Source: Selaginella moellendorffii (taxonomy: Eukaryota > Streptophyta > Lycopodiopsida > Selaginellales > Selaginellaceae). From it: a DNA stretch of 64,000 nucleotides. The DNA lies in NCBI RefSeq assembly GCF_000143415.4, contig NW_003314268.1, forward strand, positions 2,739,972 through 2,803,971, in the 5' to 3' direction. The translations under genes and the position numbers were made by a program. This document shows, piece by piece, positions 43,658 through 53,286 of this stretch (position 1 is its first letter; the number at the start of each line of letters is the position of its first letter). The notes under the pieces are model-generated. The model was not told where the DNA came from. It made no database searches and saw only the letters and a program-made list of their open reading frames with translations.

Positions 43658-45682
43658 ATGAGCTGGGAGAGCTTCCGGCAGGGGATCGCATCGGCCCTCA
43701 AGTCCTGTGGGAAAGACACTGCCCAAGTGAGGCAAATCCACGCCAGCATTGTCGCCCACGACGCACACCTCCTGCAGCGCGACACTTTTCTCGCCAATCA
43801 CCTCATCGACGCCTACGGAAAATGCAGCAGCAGCAGCACCGCACTGGATTGCGCAGTCGGGGTCTTCCGCGGCATTCATCACCCAAATCTCTTCTCCTGG
43901 AATGCGATCGTCGGGGCGCATGCCCAGATCGGGCATCTGGATCAAGGTTACAGTCTCGTTCTCAAGATGCCGCAGTGGCATCCAAATCCGTGTGCGATGA
44001 TGATACGCGCCTTGGGATTAAGGCTCCGAGTTGCAGAAGCTAGAGAGTTGTTTGATCTAGTACCAGAGCGCGATAGATTTATATGGAACGTGATGGTCTC
44101 GGCGTATGCCCAGAGAGGAGATATGAACGAAGCTATGAAGCTGTTCTTGAGGATGGACGGCCGGGATGTCATCACATGGACGACCGTGATTCGTGGATTC
44201 GCTTTGCTCGGGGTGTTTCACGAAGCCGAGGCCCTGTTCGCGAGGATCCCCGCCGCCACCGCCGTGTCCTGGAACACGATGATCGTGATGAACGCCGAGA
44301 GGGGTGACGCTGTCCAGTCCAAGCGCCTGTTTGATCGAATGCCGGAGCCGACGATCGTATCGCGCACGGCGATGCTGGGCGTGTACGCGCAGGCCGGGCG
44401 GATCGACGAGGCGGAGGTGCTCTTCTCGGCCATGCCGGAGGAATCGCGCGACACCGTCTCGTGGACGACGATGCTCCAGGCGCTGGCTCTCCACGGCGAA
44501 CTGGATCGCGCCAAGGAGGTGTTCGATCGCATGCCGTGCCGCGACGCGGTGGCCTGGACGACGATGCTTGCCGCCTTCTCCCAATCCGCGGGCAACTCCG
44601 ACGTGAAATCCGCGGGGGCGCTCTTCCATCGAATGCCGCAGCGAGACGTGGTGGCTGGAAACGCGATGCTCGCGGCCTACGCCCACGGCGGCCTCGTAGA
44701 TCAGGCGCTGGAGCTCTTCCACAGCTCCCTCCACGCCGCGGATCGCAACCTCGTCACCTGGACGACGCTCGTCGCGGGATTCGCCCACAGCGGCCATGGC
44801 GAGCTCGCGCTGGAGCTCTTCCAGGAGATGATCCTCGACGGCAGCGCAATGCCGGACGAGATCATCTTCCTCAGCGTCCTCGGGGCGTGCGGCCACGTCG
44901 GGCTCGTCAAGATCGCGAGGAGCTTCTTCCTTGCTATGGTTGCCGATCACGGCATCTCCCCGATCCTAGAGCACTACTGCTGTATGATCGACATCATGGC
45001 AAGAACTGGCAAGCTGGGCGATGCCGAGGAGCTCGCGAACTCGATGCCATTCCTGCCCAACGATCTCGTCTGGGCGAGCTTGATCGCGGCGTGCCGCAAC
45101 CAGCAGGATCTGGAATTGGGCACTCGAATCGCGACGCAGGCGATCGAGCAGAGCCCCGGGAACTACACGGCCTACGTTCTCCTCGCCAATCTCCACTCCA
45201 AGGCCGGGAGATTCGAAGAGAGTGCCAGGATCCGCAAGCTCATGGCCGAGAAGGGGCTGACCAAGCAGCCGGGCGCTAGCACCATCCGGATCGATGGGCG
45301 GGTTTACAGATTCGTGGCCGGGGATCTCTCGCAGCATCCACATAGAGAGGAGGTTTTGGCGGCGGTGGACAGGATCTGTCGGCTGCTGAGGGACCACGGG
45401 GGACATTCCCCGGAGATCGCGGAGGTGATGCATGACGTGGCCGAGGGGGACAAGGTGAAGATCCTGTCGCACCACAGCGAGCGGCTGGCCATGGCGCTTG
45501 GGGTGGCGAGGACGAGCCCTGGAGCGCCGCTCACCATCGTCAAGAATTTGAGGGTGTGCTCCGATTGCCACTCCACGATCAAGCTGGCATCCAAGGCATT
45601 GGGGCGGCGGATCAGCGTGAGAGATGCGAGTAGATTCCATCACTTTAGCGATGGAAAATGCTCGTGCCAAGATTATTGGTAA
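43658..45682 (+). CDS. PPR protein of the DYW class, organellar C-to-U RNA editing factor
   Basis: An intronless 674-codon gene, ATG at 43658 and TAA at 45680-45682. It begins with VRQIHASIVAHDAHLLQRDT and NHLIDAYGKC. About a dozen PPR units follow (LFSWNAIVGAHAQIGHLDQ, FIWNVMVSAYAQRGDMNEAM, VSWTTMLQALALHGELDRAK and so on), with an L/S-poor arrangement common in lycophytes. Then come E/E+ motifs (HYCCMIDIMARTGKLGDAEE, DLVWASLIAACRNQQDLELG) and a complete DYW deaminase with the PG box variant KQPGASTIRIDGRVYRF, HSERLAMALG (zinc-binding His-Ser-Glu), CSDCHSTIKLASKALGRRIS (CxxC) and the terminal CSCQDYW. The deaminase residues are intact, so it should edit one or a few sites in mitochondrial or plastid transcripts. 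The coding part is G+C-rich. Confidence 0.95.
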   Translation: MSWESFRQGIASALKSCGKDTAQVRQIHASIVAHDAHLLQRDTFLANHLIDAYGKCSSSSTALDCAVGVFRGIHHPNLFSWNAIVGAHAQIGHLDQGYSLVLKMPQWHPNPCAMMIRALGLRLRVAEARELFDLVPERDRFIWNVMVSAYAQRGDMNEAMKLFLRMDGRDVITWTTVIRGFALLGVFHEAEALFARIPAATAVSWNTMIVMNAERGDAVQSKRLFDRMPEPTIVSRTAMLGVYAQAGRIDEAEVLFSAMPEESRDTVSWTTMLQALALHGELDRAKEVFDRMPCRDAVAWTTMLAAFSQSAGNSDVKSAGALFHRMPQRDVVAGNAMLAAYAHGGLVDQALELFHSSLHAADRNLVTWTTLVAGFAHSGHGELALELFQEMILDGSAMPDEIIFLSVLGACGHVGLVKIARSFFLAMVADHGISPILEHYCCMIDIMARTGKLGDAEELANSMPFLPNDLVWASLIAACRNQQDLELGTRIATQAIEQSPGNYTAYVLLANLHSKAGRFEESARIRKLMAEKGLTKQPGASTIRIDGRVYRFVAGDLSQHPHREEVLAAVDRICRLLRDHGGHSPEIAEVMHDVAEGDKVKILSHHSERLAMALGVARTSPGAPLTIVKNLRVCSDCHSTIKLASKALGRRISVRDASRFHHFSDGKCSCQDYW

Positions 45683-45766
45683 TTCTTCGAGTCCGCTGTC
45701 GGTTTTTAAGTGTTTTAAGTGTAGAGATTCGCATGAATTGGTGGAACTTGGTAAGGTTCCAATGTG

Positions 45767-45847
45767 GTTGACATGGCCGAGTTGGTCTAAGGCGCCAGAT
45801 TAAGGTTCTGGTCCGCAAGGGCGTGGGTTCGAATCCCACTGTCAACA
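45767..45847 (+). tRNA. tRNA-Leu, anticodon AAG
   Basis: The acceptor stem GTTGACA pairs with TGTCAAC, with discriminator A at 45847. The A box is TGGCCGAGTTGGTCTAAGGC and the B box is GGTTCGAATCC. The anticodon stem CCAGA/TCTGG encloses the loop TTAAGGT, giving anticodon AAG (reads CUU after inosine modification). A long variable arm (TCCGCAAGGGC) is typical of tRNA-Leu. There is no intron, and CCA is not encoded, as expected for a nuclear gene. Confidence 0.97.
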
Positions 45848-45851
45848 GATC

Positions 45852-45865
45852 TTTTTCTTTTTTTT
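45852..45865 (+). terminator. RNA polymerase III terminator of tRNA-Leu
   Basis: T5-C-T8 begins five bases after the tRNA discriminator base, a standard pol III stop signal. Confidence 0.85.
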
Positions 45866-45929
45866 GACCTCAGGAGCCCTAATTTCTTAAGAGACACATT
45901 TCGTGAGTTAGGGTGTGAGATTGCTGGAG

Positions 45930-47070
45930 ATGATCGAGAACCAGGAGAGCATTTACAAGCTCATCCCACCTATCGTGCCAGTGCGCCAGAGGCCACCCAT
46001 CCCTAAAGCAAACGTAAGCCTTTCTCTCATTCAATCCTGGCCTTGATTTGTCTTGCCTCCTCTCTCAGTATGACGAGGATACGGATAATTTCTTGACGCA
46101 CCGCGATGAGATTAGACCAGCGGCAACTTTCGGTCGACCGCTGGGATCTCGCAAGCCTCACACGGAGAGGTTTCTCAAGAAGCATTCCAGCCAACACTAT
46201 AAGAAAAGTGAGCCTTTTTTCTGTTCTTTTCTTAAAAATAAAATTTCTTCTTTTTTCAGAACCCAAAGTAGCCTGCTGCTACAAGTCGAAGGAAAGGCCG
46301 CCCATTCCACATGAAAAACCGGTTTGATTCCATGTCTCACCATAACTCGTAAGGCAACTTTTCTGTGTGATTTGTTTGTTTTTCGATCCAAGATCATATT
46401 CTTCACGCTTTGCAGAAAATGGGATTGAACAGTGGGAAGAATTACGTGCATGACAACGCTGTGGAGATGATTCATTCTAGTAAGTTCGCCAACTAGCAGC
46501 AAGTTTTACAAGTCCATGCTTCTAGCACCCAAGAAACTGCCCAAACCGGTGAAGTTCTACGTTGACAAGTCGGACTATGGCAAAGTTCCGGAGTATCTCG
46601 TCAAGTTCAATAACGCGAGTGCGGAACTGCGCGAGAAAATGCAAGCTGCTATCCGGCTGGAGCAACTTGGTGGCCTGCATCCAAACTCCCGCAAGTAAGT
46701 TCCATCGTCCCAGATGTTTCAAGCGTCGGTTTGATCGAGCTATCTCGGCGCTTTCAGGCTGGACGAGGCGGAGAAGCGCGAGCTGATCATACTGCTCAAA
46801 GAGAAGTGGCAACAGGTGAACGAGGAATACCAGAAGTTACCGTTCTCGCTGGACACTCCGGCCAAGAAGAAACGCAAGGAGAGGTGCCTATCATCACCAC
46901 CCAGCTATGATCCTAGTTTACTTGACCATTTACTATGGATCTGTTGGATCAGGTACGAGGAGCATTTGGGCCAGATTGAGAAGGATATACAGACCTTGTC
47001 ACGGAGGGTGGTGATCGTTGTTGACAAGGGGAAATCCCAATCCTCGGGAAGCTCTGGCAGGCGGCGCTAA
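45930..47070 (+). CDS. ENKUR: Enkurin, flagellar/ciliary axoneme protein
   Basis: Enkurin is a microtubule inner protein of motile cilia and sperm flagella. The ATG at 45930 begins MIENQESIYKLIPPIVPVRQ, matching the family N-terminus (ESIYNLIP). Small exons then encode YDEDTDNFLTHRDEIRPAAT, RFLKKHSSQHYKK, KMGLNSGKNYVHDNAVEMI (the MG..SGKN block), and the enkurin domain proper: KPVKFYVDKSDYGKVPEYLV, LDEAEKRELIILLKEKWQQV, NEEYQKLPFSLDTPAKKKRK, YEEHLGQIEKDIQTLSRRVV. The stop is TAA at 47068-47070. The domain's YGxxPxYL motif and its helical C-terminal coiled coil are intact. Length is about 240 residues, normal for the family. Introns are about 50-60 bases. The gene starts 83 bases after the tRNA-Leu. 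In a land plant it implies swimming sperm, as in lycophytes, ferns and bryophytes. Confidence 0.9.
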
Positions 47071-47273
47071 ACAAGCTGTCTGATACGAAGATGGCAAACA
47101 CCTCGCCATGATCGTGAAACTCGTTAAATAACCATAAGATATATACATAAGAATCATATGGTATACAAACGAAAGACGTACCTATAAATCATTGTGAACG
47201 AGCCAAAATTTTCGATCGCGCTGCAAGGAACGAACGAGCGTCAGAACCGTCAAGGAGATCGTGCATACCTGCA

Positions 47274-49339
47274 TCACTGTGCTATGAGGAGCTGCGAAGG
47301 AAGCTTTGGAGCAGCGGCGAAGAGAGAAGCCATGAGCGCTGCGAGACCCGCAGAGTTGTAACTCGTGGCCTCGTTTTGCATGGAGTTGTCCCTGTCGTCC
47401 ACGAAGCTATCGTTCTGGAAAGGCCCACCGACGAGCGCTCCCTCGGCAATGTTTGGATTCGGAGTTGAGGTGTGCAAGTATTGGAAACCTTCCTTGCACT
47501 CCACCTCGCTCAAGGTCGAAGGTATGGACGCTGCCCTGTGGTGTAGTCTCAGCGGGTATTTCTTGCCATATCCAACAACGTAGCTCATTCCCATTGGATT
47601 CTTGCCGAGAATATAGTCGGCCTGTAGATAAACCACGTCGGCAAACTCAATAGAATGTATTGATTTACCTGGAAGCCGGCGAGCTCGCGAAGATGTTCCA
47701 CCTGGAAGATCTTCCCCGAGCAGCTCAAGGTTGTGATTCCAGCGCTGGAGAGGTAATCGGCGTAGAGGCAGGACAGAAATGCCGAGTTAACAGCGTGCTG
47801 AATCGAGTTCCACTGGCTCACCCAGATCATTCCCGCTGGAATTCATCCACAACAAGACAACGGTGAACAAGAGAACTAAAAAGAACTCTCTGATAGCGAT
47901 GCTGAGGTAGAGTGTCGTACCTCTTGTTCGGTTGGTACTCGTTGTTGGTGAATCCGGAAGCAGCGCACAGACGAGCTCGTCAGCAGTGGATTTGTACTTA
48001 TCTAGCGCCGCGCCAACTTTGGTGTTTGCTTCTTGCGGCTGGAAGATATGCTTCCTTGCCAACAACACCTGCGAAAAGAAAACGATACTTAGAAGAACTT
48101 GGACGTGCTAGAAGAAGAAAACAATTCCTTTGGTCTTCACTTACTTGCAAGCCAGCCACCTTGTCGTCCCAGCTAAACCACGCAGGAGCTTTCCCCCATC
48201 CAGCATTGGGAGAAGCTTCTTTCCCCGTAGTAGCGTACTCCAGAAACTCTTCCTCTCCAGTGGCGTGATACAGCCACGCCGCCGCCCAGAGAAGCTCGTC
48301 CCCATAGCCGGTGGAGTTGTAGAACTGCTGATCCTTGACGAAGCTCCGGGTGTAAGATCCCCGGAAGCCATCCGCGAAGGAGAAGAGATCCTTGGCGTGG
48401 CCCAGCAGCTCGTCTGCGTAGGAAGAGTTGTCACTCCGGAAGACGAGCGAGGAGGCGGCCATGGCGGCCGAGGTCTCAGCCGCCACATCGCTGCCGGGCT
48501 TGGAGGTGTTGACGCTCAGGCACGGCCGCGGCGTGTCCATGGTCTCGGGCTTCTCCCAGCAGACGTGATCGCTCGAGGGGCTGCCCACCTGGAAGAAGAG
48601 CTCGTTCTTGGAGGGATGCGCGGCGACGAAGTAGTCCGTGAGCCACTGGAGGGATTCCAGCGCGGATTGGAGCTGGCCCGAGGCGTTGTAGCCGGATCGA
48701 TACTCGAGGATGCTCCATGCCAGGATCGTGGCGGTGAAGGCCATGGGGAATCCAAACTTGACGTTGTCTCCGGCATCGAACATCCCCTTGCTGAGATCCA
48801 GGCCCACGTCCTTGCCGTCGAGCAGCGCCGAATCGCCGCGCCATGGAATGGGATTGTCCTTGGGGAGCTTCCCGGCTGCGAAATATCGAGCATTGATGAG
48901 CGGCTAGATCTTGGGAGCCTAGATCTTGGACATATTGGAGCAAGATCCAGGGGAGATCTAGATGGAGAGGGAAGAGAGCCTAGATCTTTCGAAATATCGG
49001 AGCAAGATCGATCGATCTTGGAGATTCTAGTGAAAAATCGAGAGAATCGAGAAGGAAAGAGGGATCGCGCTACTCACATTTCTGCGCATCCAAGAATCGC
49101 ATGGCGAGCTCCAAGGGTTTGGAGAAGCGCTCCACGGATCCGAGCGGCTGCAACGCCGGATAGGACGGAGCGGCATTGCCGCCGCCATTGCGCCCGCCCG
49201 CCTTGCGATGCTGCGCAACAAAGATCCCTACGATGGAGCCAATGGCGATTGCCGCGACGACGATCGCCACCAGCCACCAGATCCAGCCGCCTCTAGTCTC
49301 CCGCCCTGCCTTGCGCGACCATTCGTCCTCCTCCGCCAT
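47274..49339 (-). CDS. Membrane-anchored endo-beta-1,4-glucanase, GH9 (endoglucanase 10-like)
   Basis: Cleaves beta-1,4-glucans in cell-wall assembly. The ATG at 49339 encodes a short N-terminal segment and one membrane anchor (WWLVAIVVAAIAIGSIVGIF, residues about 21-40). Exon 1 ends in LDAQK near 49077; a 190-base intron, the longest in the gene, follows. Exon 2 starts at about 48885 with SGKLPKDNPIPWRGDSALL and DAGDNVKFGFPMAFT (catalytic Asp). It continues with GYGDELLWAAAWLYHATGEE. Later exons carry GGMIWVSQWNSIQHAVNSAF, ADYILGKNPMGMSYVVGYGK, LHHRAASIP and the C-terminal active-site region DDRDNSMQNEATSYNSA with the acid Glu. The end is LLIAQ, TGA 47274-47276. The N-terminal anchor with the endoglucanase 10-type sequence suggests the GH9B7 branch; no CBM49 is present. 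Confidence 0.94.
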
Positions 49340-49659
49340 GGATCCAAAGAGCTTAGAACTGGAGGAATGGATCGAGATGGATGGGATGGAGGGAATATGT
49401 ATAGAAGTCTCGTTAGCTAGCTAGTCATCGTTGTGCTCCTTACAATGCCGCCATTCTACCTACACTCTCACTCCTATCTGGAAAGAACCTCCCAACCAAA
49501 GCTATGTTGACGCGGTCATAGATTCGTTGACCCATTTTGACCATCTAACGACACTAAAAGTTATTTAATTATTCCCACTACCATTTCATGATTTAGATTG
49601 CTCGATTTCGTGCGTTAGATCACTCCAGATGGGCCGTAGCATCGCCAGTGGAGGCCTGA

Positions 49660-50330
49660 AATGCTTGGATCAAAGCAACCAAGAACCAAGATCACTCGCT
49701 GCCTAGATCAAACGAGTGGAAAAATCTACCTCGAAGACGAGCGTGAGCGCGGGCTCCTGGTGGAGTACCAATGCCAGGTAGAAGTAGCACGAAAATGGCG
49801 TCACTGCCTCGTTGATCACCGCGGCCAAGAGCTTTTGCGTTGGTATGAAGCTATAGCGAGTCTTCCCACTGTGGCGGTCTTAAGAACAAAGAGAAGGGGG
49901 AGGAGAAATCTTTGTGGCAAACCTTGTGTATTTCGTTTGGAGCTGGATTCCCAGCGTCGGCATGAGCACCACAGCCTCTGGAATTCACGCGAGGAAACAT
50001 TCAATCCAAACGAGCAATTCCAATTCATACCTTCCGTGACGAGAAACCGGCGCCGGAGGATCAATCCTGTGGAAGAAGTAGCAAGGAGCAGCGCAAGGCT
50101 ATGCAATTCCTGGAATGAAGAGAAGAAGCCTAGCATTCTCAAAATTTCTCCCTGGAATACCGACCACCAAGTGAAATGCCGCAGAGATCACGAGCAGCAG
50201 CCATGGAAGAAGCCGCGCCGCCTCGCTCGCAAATCCCTTGCATTGCCTCCGGGAGATCCTATGCACCGATACGAGCTCCGACTGCTGCAATTCGTAGCAG
50301 TAGCGCATCGGATCGAGCAAAACAAGTTAG
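49660..50330 (-). other. Possible unrecognised spliced gene upstream of GH9
   Basis: Between GH9 and hyccin the minus strand shows coding-like pieces separated by plausible GT...AG introns. Examples are a short Met-initiated frame around 50220 (MAAARDLCGISLGGR), a piece joined at about 49915/49870 and a hydrophobic segment about 49850-49740 (KLLAAVINEAVTPFSCYFYL, ALVLHQEPALTLVFE). No family is recognised. A plus-strand frame of 258 codons covers the same DNA (49661-50437) but looks like noise. The stretch may instead be only the hyccin 5' region. Confidence 0.2.
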
Positions 50331-50404
50331 GGCTCTTGTCTTCCGGGAATTTAGGGCTTAACAGAAGATTAGGGTTTTTATTTCTCTTCGTCTCCCGCGG
50401 CACG

Positions 50405-50437
50405 ATGGAGGAGAGATCGAGCGGATCGAGGCGCTAG
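50405..50437 (+). CDS. Upstream ORF in the hyccin 5' leader
   Basis: ATG at 50405 opens a 10-codon frame (MEERSSGSRR) that ends with TAG at 50435-50437, 23 bases before the hyccin start. If present in the mRNA leader it could lower translation of the main frame. The leader also contains telo-box-like TTAGGGTTTT near 50371. Confidence 0.35.
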   Translation: MEERSSGSRR

Positions 50438-50460
50438 CCGCGAAATTTCAGGTAAAGAAG

Positions 50461-51627
50461 ATGCAAGAGCATCAGCAGCAGCAGGAATCTCAGTCATGGT
50501 GGAGCGAGATCACTCAAGCTCGAGCTCGGATCGACGCATTGTCGGCCATTCTCGGCGGATTTCCTTCGCTGGAGCCGCTGCGGGCCTCGGAGACCCCGGC
50601 GCGGGATCTTCTTGGCGACTCGGCCGTGGCGGACGTGGTGATCTCCAAGCTATCTTCGCCGGGGGCAGGGAAAGGGGACGATGAGCTCTGCCAGTGGATG
50701 TACGAGACATACCACTCGGGCGATCCGGAGCTCCAGAGCGTGGTGGTGCGCTTCGTGCCGGCGATTTGCAACGCGTACCTCCCCCGCGCGGCCAGCAAGC
50801 CCGGACAGTCACTCTCAGGATTCGAGGCCGTGCTCCTCGCGCTCTACTCGTCCGAGCACAAGATCCGCCAGGGGAAGGGAATTCTCGTGACGATTCCCAA
50901 TCTCTCGCAGCCCAGTCTCTATCACACGCCAAGAGTTCCTTCCAGCTCGGCCACCGAGATCAAGGCCGGGTACTATTCCCCGTCCTTGCAGCCACAAGAG
51001 GCCGTCAAGACGACCAAGAGGGCTGCGATCGTCGGGGTGGCGCTGGACCTCTTCCACCGGAAGATCGCAGCGATGCCGGACAGATCCAAGCTCGAGCTTT
51101 GCTGCGCGATCCGGGAGTGGGCGATGCGGGGCTGCTCCTGGGCCGAGAGAGTGGACGAGGTGGCCAAGCTCGCGCTGCTCCAGGCCATCGCTCCCGGGCC
51201 GGACGTGACTCTCACGGGGCACGTCACCACAGTGGGTCCTTCGTCGTCGACCAGCATCTTCGTCTCACGCCAGAGCTTCGACGACGACGAGGACGAGGAT
51301 GGCGATCACAAAGAGCGAACTTTGAGAATACCGCTGCCGTGGGAGCTCTTCCAGCCGATTCTAAAGATCCTGGGACACTGCCTGTTGGGCCCGAGCTCGT
51401 CCCCGGAGACGAGAGACTCCGCCGGCGCCGCCGCCCGAGCTCTCTACGCGCGGGCCACGCACGAGATCATACCCGAGGCGATTCTTCCAACTCGGGGCTT
51501 GCTACGGCTGGACGAGGCTGCAAGAGCCGCGTCGCTGGCTGCTGCCACTGCGGTTGCCTCGGCGTCTACGAATTCGACGCCTTCCAAGCCGAAGAAGCCC
51601 GAGGTTCTTCTCACACCCGGGAAATAG
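50461..51627 (+). CDS. HYC: Hyccin family protein (FAM126 homologue, PI4K alpha complex subunit)
   Basis: In animals and plants hyccin helps to hold phosphatidylinositol 4-kinase alpha at the plasma membrane together with TTC7 (NPG in plants) and EFR3 (EFOP). The intronless frame has 388 codons, ATG at 50461 and TAG at 51625-51627. An N-terminal Gln run (EHQQQQESQSWW) is followed by the helical hyccin domain (DDELCQWMYETYHSGDPELQ, VVVRFVPAICNAYLPR, GFEAVLLALYSSE, IPNLSQPSLYHTPR, RAAIVGVALDLFHRKIAAMP, KLELCCAIREWAMRGC). It ends with a block LPWELFQPILKILGHCLLGP and a low-complexity tail (SKPKKPEVLLTPGK). Motifs and length match the plant HYC proteins. It is convergent with HMT, with 194 bases between the two stops. 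Confidence 0.9.
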   Translation: MQEHQQQQESQSWWSEITQARARIDALSAILGGFPSLEPLRASETPARDLLGDSAVADVVISKLSSPGAGKGDDELCQWMYETYHSGDPELQSVVVRFVPAICNAYLPRAASKPGQSLSGFEAVLLALYSSEHKIRQGKGILVTIPNLSQPSLYHTPRVPSSSATEIKAGYYSPSLQPQEAVKTTKRAAIVGVALDLFHRKIAAMPDRSKLELCCAIREWAMRGCSWAERVDEVAKLALLQAIAPGPDVTLTGHVTTVGPSSSTSIFVSRQSFDDDEDEDGDHKERTLRIPLPWELFQPILKILGHCLLGPSSSPETRDSAGAAARALYARATHEIIPEAILPTRGLLRLDEAARAASLAAATAVASASTNSTPSKPKKPEVLLTPGK

Positions 51628-51821
51628 TTCGAGGTATTCTTCCCACTTTTTTTTCCTCCGCCACCAAGTGATAAACGTTGCTGCTTTGATAGAGGCAGCT
51701 CCAAAACACAGATATACGGTCCGGGCTTCTTCATAGGCTTTGATGTTACGTTGCCATACGTTGCCAGTGTAATACTAATTCGTCACACACTTACCTTTCT
51801 CTTTCAGCCTCTCAAAACTGG

Positions 51822-53146
51822 TTACTTCTGCAGCGACTTCTTGATGGCTCGGATTGTCGCTGGAGTTGTCCGGCAGCAGCCTCCGATGAGTGAAGCTCCG
51901 GCCTTTTTCCACTCTCCGACGTATGACACAAAGTCCACGTCCGAGACTCCGGTAGACGGCTGGAAAGACGAAAGAGGAGTTCAAAAGAGCTGCGAGAAGA
52001 ACTGGAAAACTTACGATCCATTGCTTGGCGTCGGGATCAAACGTTTCTCCACTGTTTGGATAGACGACTATCGGTTTGTCCGTCACCTGTTTGGTTTGAT
52101 CGCATCGAAAGCTTATAGAAGTTCAAGAGTTGGAATACCTTCCGAGCAGTAGAGACGAGGCCGTGTATGAATCGAGGAGGCGTGCAGTTTATACCGACGG
52201 CGGCCACTTTGGCGCTCTTGGCTGCCAGAGCGACGCATTCGCTTAATGGATCGCCGCTCACGACGTTGGCACCGTCTTTAGAGTTGAAAGATATCCAACT
52301 GGGAATCTGGATATCTTCTTCTTCCAAAAGCTCCACCAGTGCCTGGAAAAACTTCTGAGCTATGGCAAGAAAAAAAACACTCTAACAGGCAAACCTGGGC
52401 CTCGACTTGGCATGGAATTGTTTCGATTGCTAGCAAATCTGCTCCAGAAGAAGCGAGAATTTGTAAGCGCCTGCGATGGAATCCTTTCAGCTTGGCTACG
52501 TTCATCATCTCCGGGCCATACTGTCCACTGCGAAACAAAAAAATGTTTGATCAAACCGAGAGAATTACTTCGACAGGTTTGATACCTGTACTCGGAGCCA
52601 TCTGCGAGATAAGCTCCATAGCTCCCAATAGAAGCCGCCACCAAGGCTCGATTGTAGCGAATCTCTCCCGAGCTGTTGTTCTGCTTGACTTTGTCCCAGA
52701 ACTTGTCACGCACTTGACAAGCGATCGCCACGCTTTTTTTGAGCATTTCCTCTCCTTCCTTTTCGGAGAGGCCCTTGGAAACAAATCCCTGGACTGTTGC
52801 CTGTGCGAGCAAAAGAACTCTTTTGCGAATAAAAAACGAAGAAAACACTATTTTTCCAATCTCAAACCTGATAAGACGACGACACGAGTATGTCCGCTCC
52901 TGCCTCCAGGTAATCCCAATGAACCTGGACACAACGAGAGAAAAATTTCACGCAAAGACGACGATTCCTAACAGACCAGACCTTCTGGATCAGCTGTGGC
53001 CTTGTGATCAAGCACAGCGCGCTCCACAGTGGATCATTAAGATCCGCGCCACAGTGCTCGAGCTGCGTCGCCAATCCGCCATCGAGAACCGCGCAGCCGC
53101 CGGACGATTCTAGCAGCTCCTCCAGCTTGTTCTTCCCGGCGCCCAT
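51822..53146 (-). CDS. HMT: Homocysteine S-methyltransferase
   Basis: Transfers a methyl group from S-methylmethionine (or AdoMet) to homocysteine, making methionine. The ATG at 53146 gives MGAGKNKLEELLESSGGCAV, then LDGGLATQLEHCGADLNDPL. Exons separated by introns of about 50-60 bases encode VHWDYLEAGADILVSSSYQ, ASIGSYGAYLADGSEYRG, LLAIETIPCQVEAQA, VAAVGINCTPPRFIHGL (zinc ligand Cys) and KPIVVYPNSGETFDPDAKQW. The last exon (about 51960-51822) is short and reads TGVSDVDFVSYVGEWKKAGA, then LIGGCCRTTPATIRAIKKSL. It supplies the two adjacent zinc-binding Cys and ends QK with TAA at 51822-51824. All three zinc Cys are therefore present. The size, about 330 residues, fits plant HMTs. It sits 140 bases from the alpha-galactosidase stop, on the same strand. 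Confidence 0.93.
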
Positions 53147-53286
53147 CGCGGTGAGAATGCCGTCGGGCTTCCTCGCAAACCCTGGAATTTAGAAGCTGAC
53201 CTAAATGCATATGCTTCCAATTTAAATTTGGCCGAATTGATGTAAGTTGGCGGGAAATGCAGAGTATATTCGATCCCTTTCAAATA

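Noticed and set aside
44057..44950. Minus-strand frame of 297 codons rich in His and Arg
   Set aside because: Antisense to the repetitive DYW-PPR gene; its apparent repeats mirror PPR units.
48130..49296. Plus-strand frame of 388 codons
   Set aside because: Antisense to the GH9 endoglucanase, whose motifs are unambiguous on the other strand.
49661..50437. Plus-strand frame of 258 codons ahead of hyccin
   Set aside because: No domain, highly basic mixed composition, and it ends in the 5' leader of hyccin; probably chance.
50694..51671. 325-codon plus-strand frame
   Set aside because: Out-of-frame shadow of the hyccin gene.
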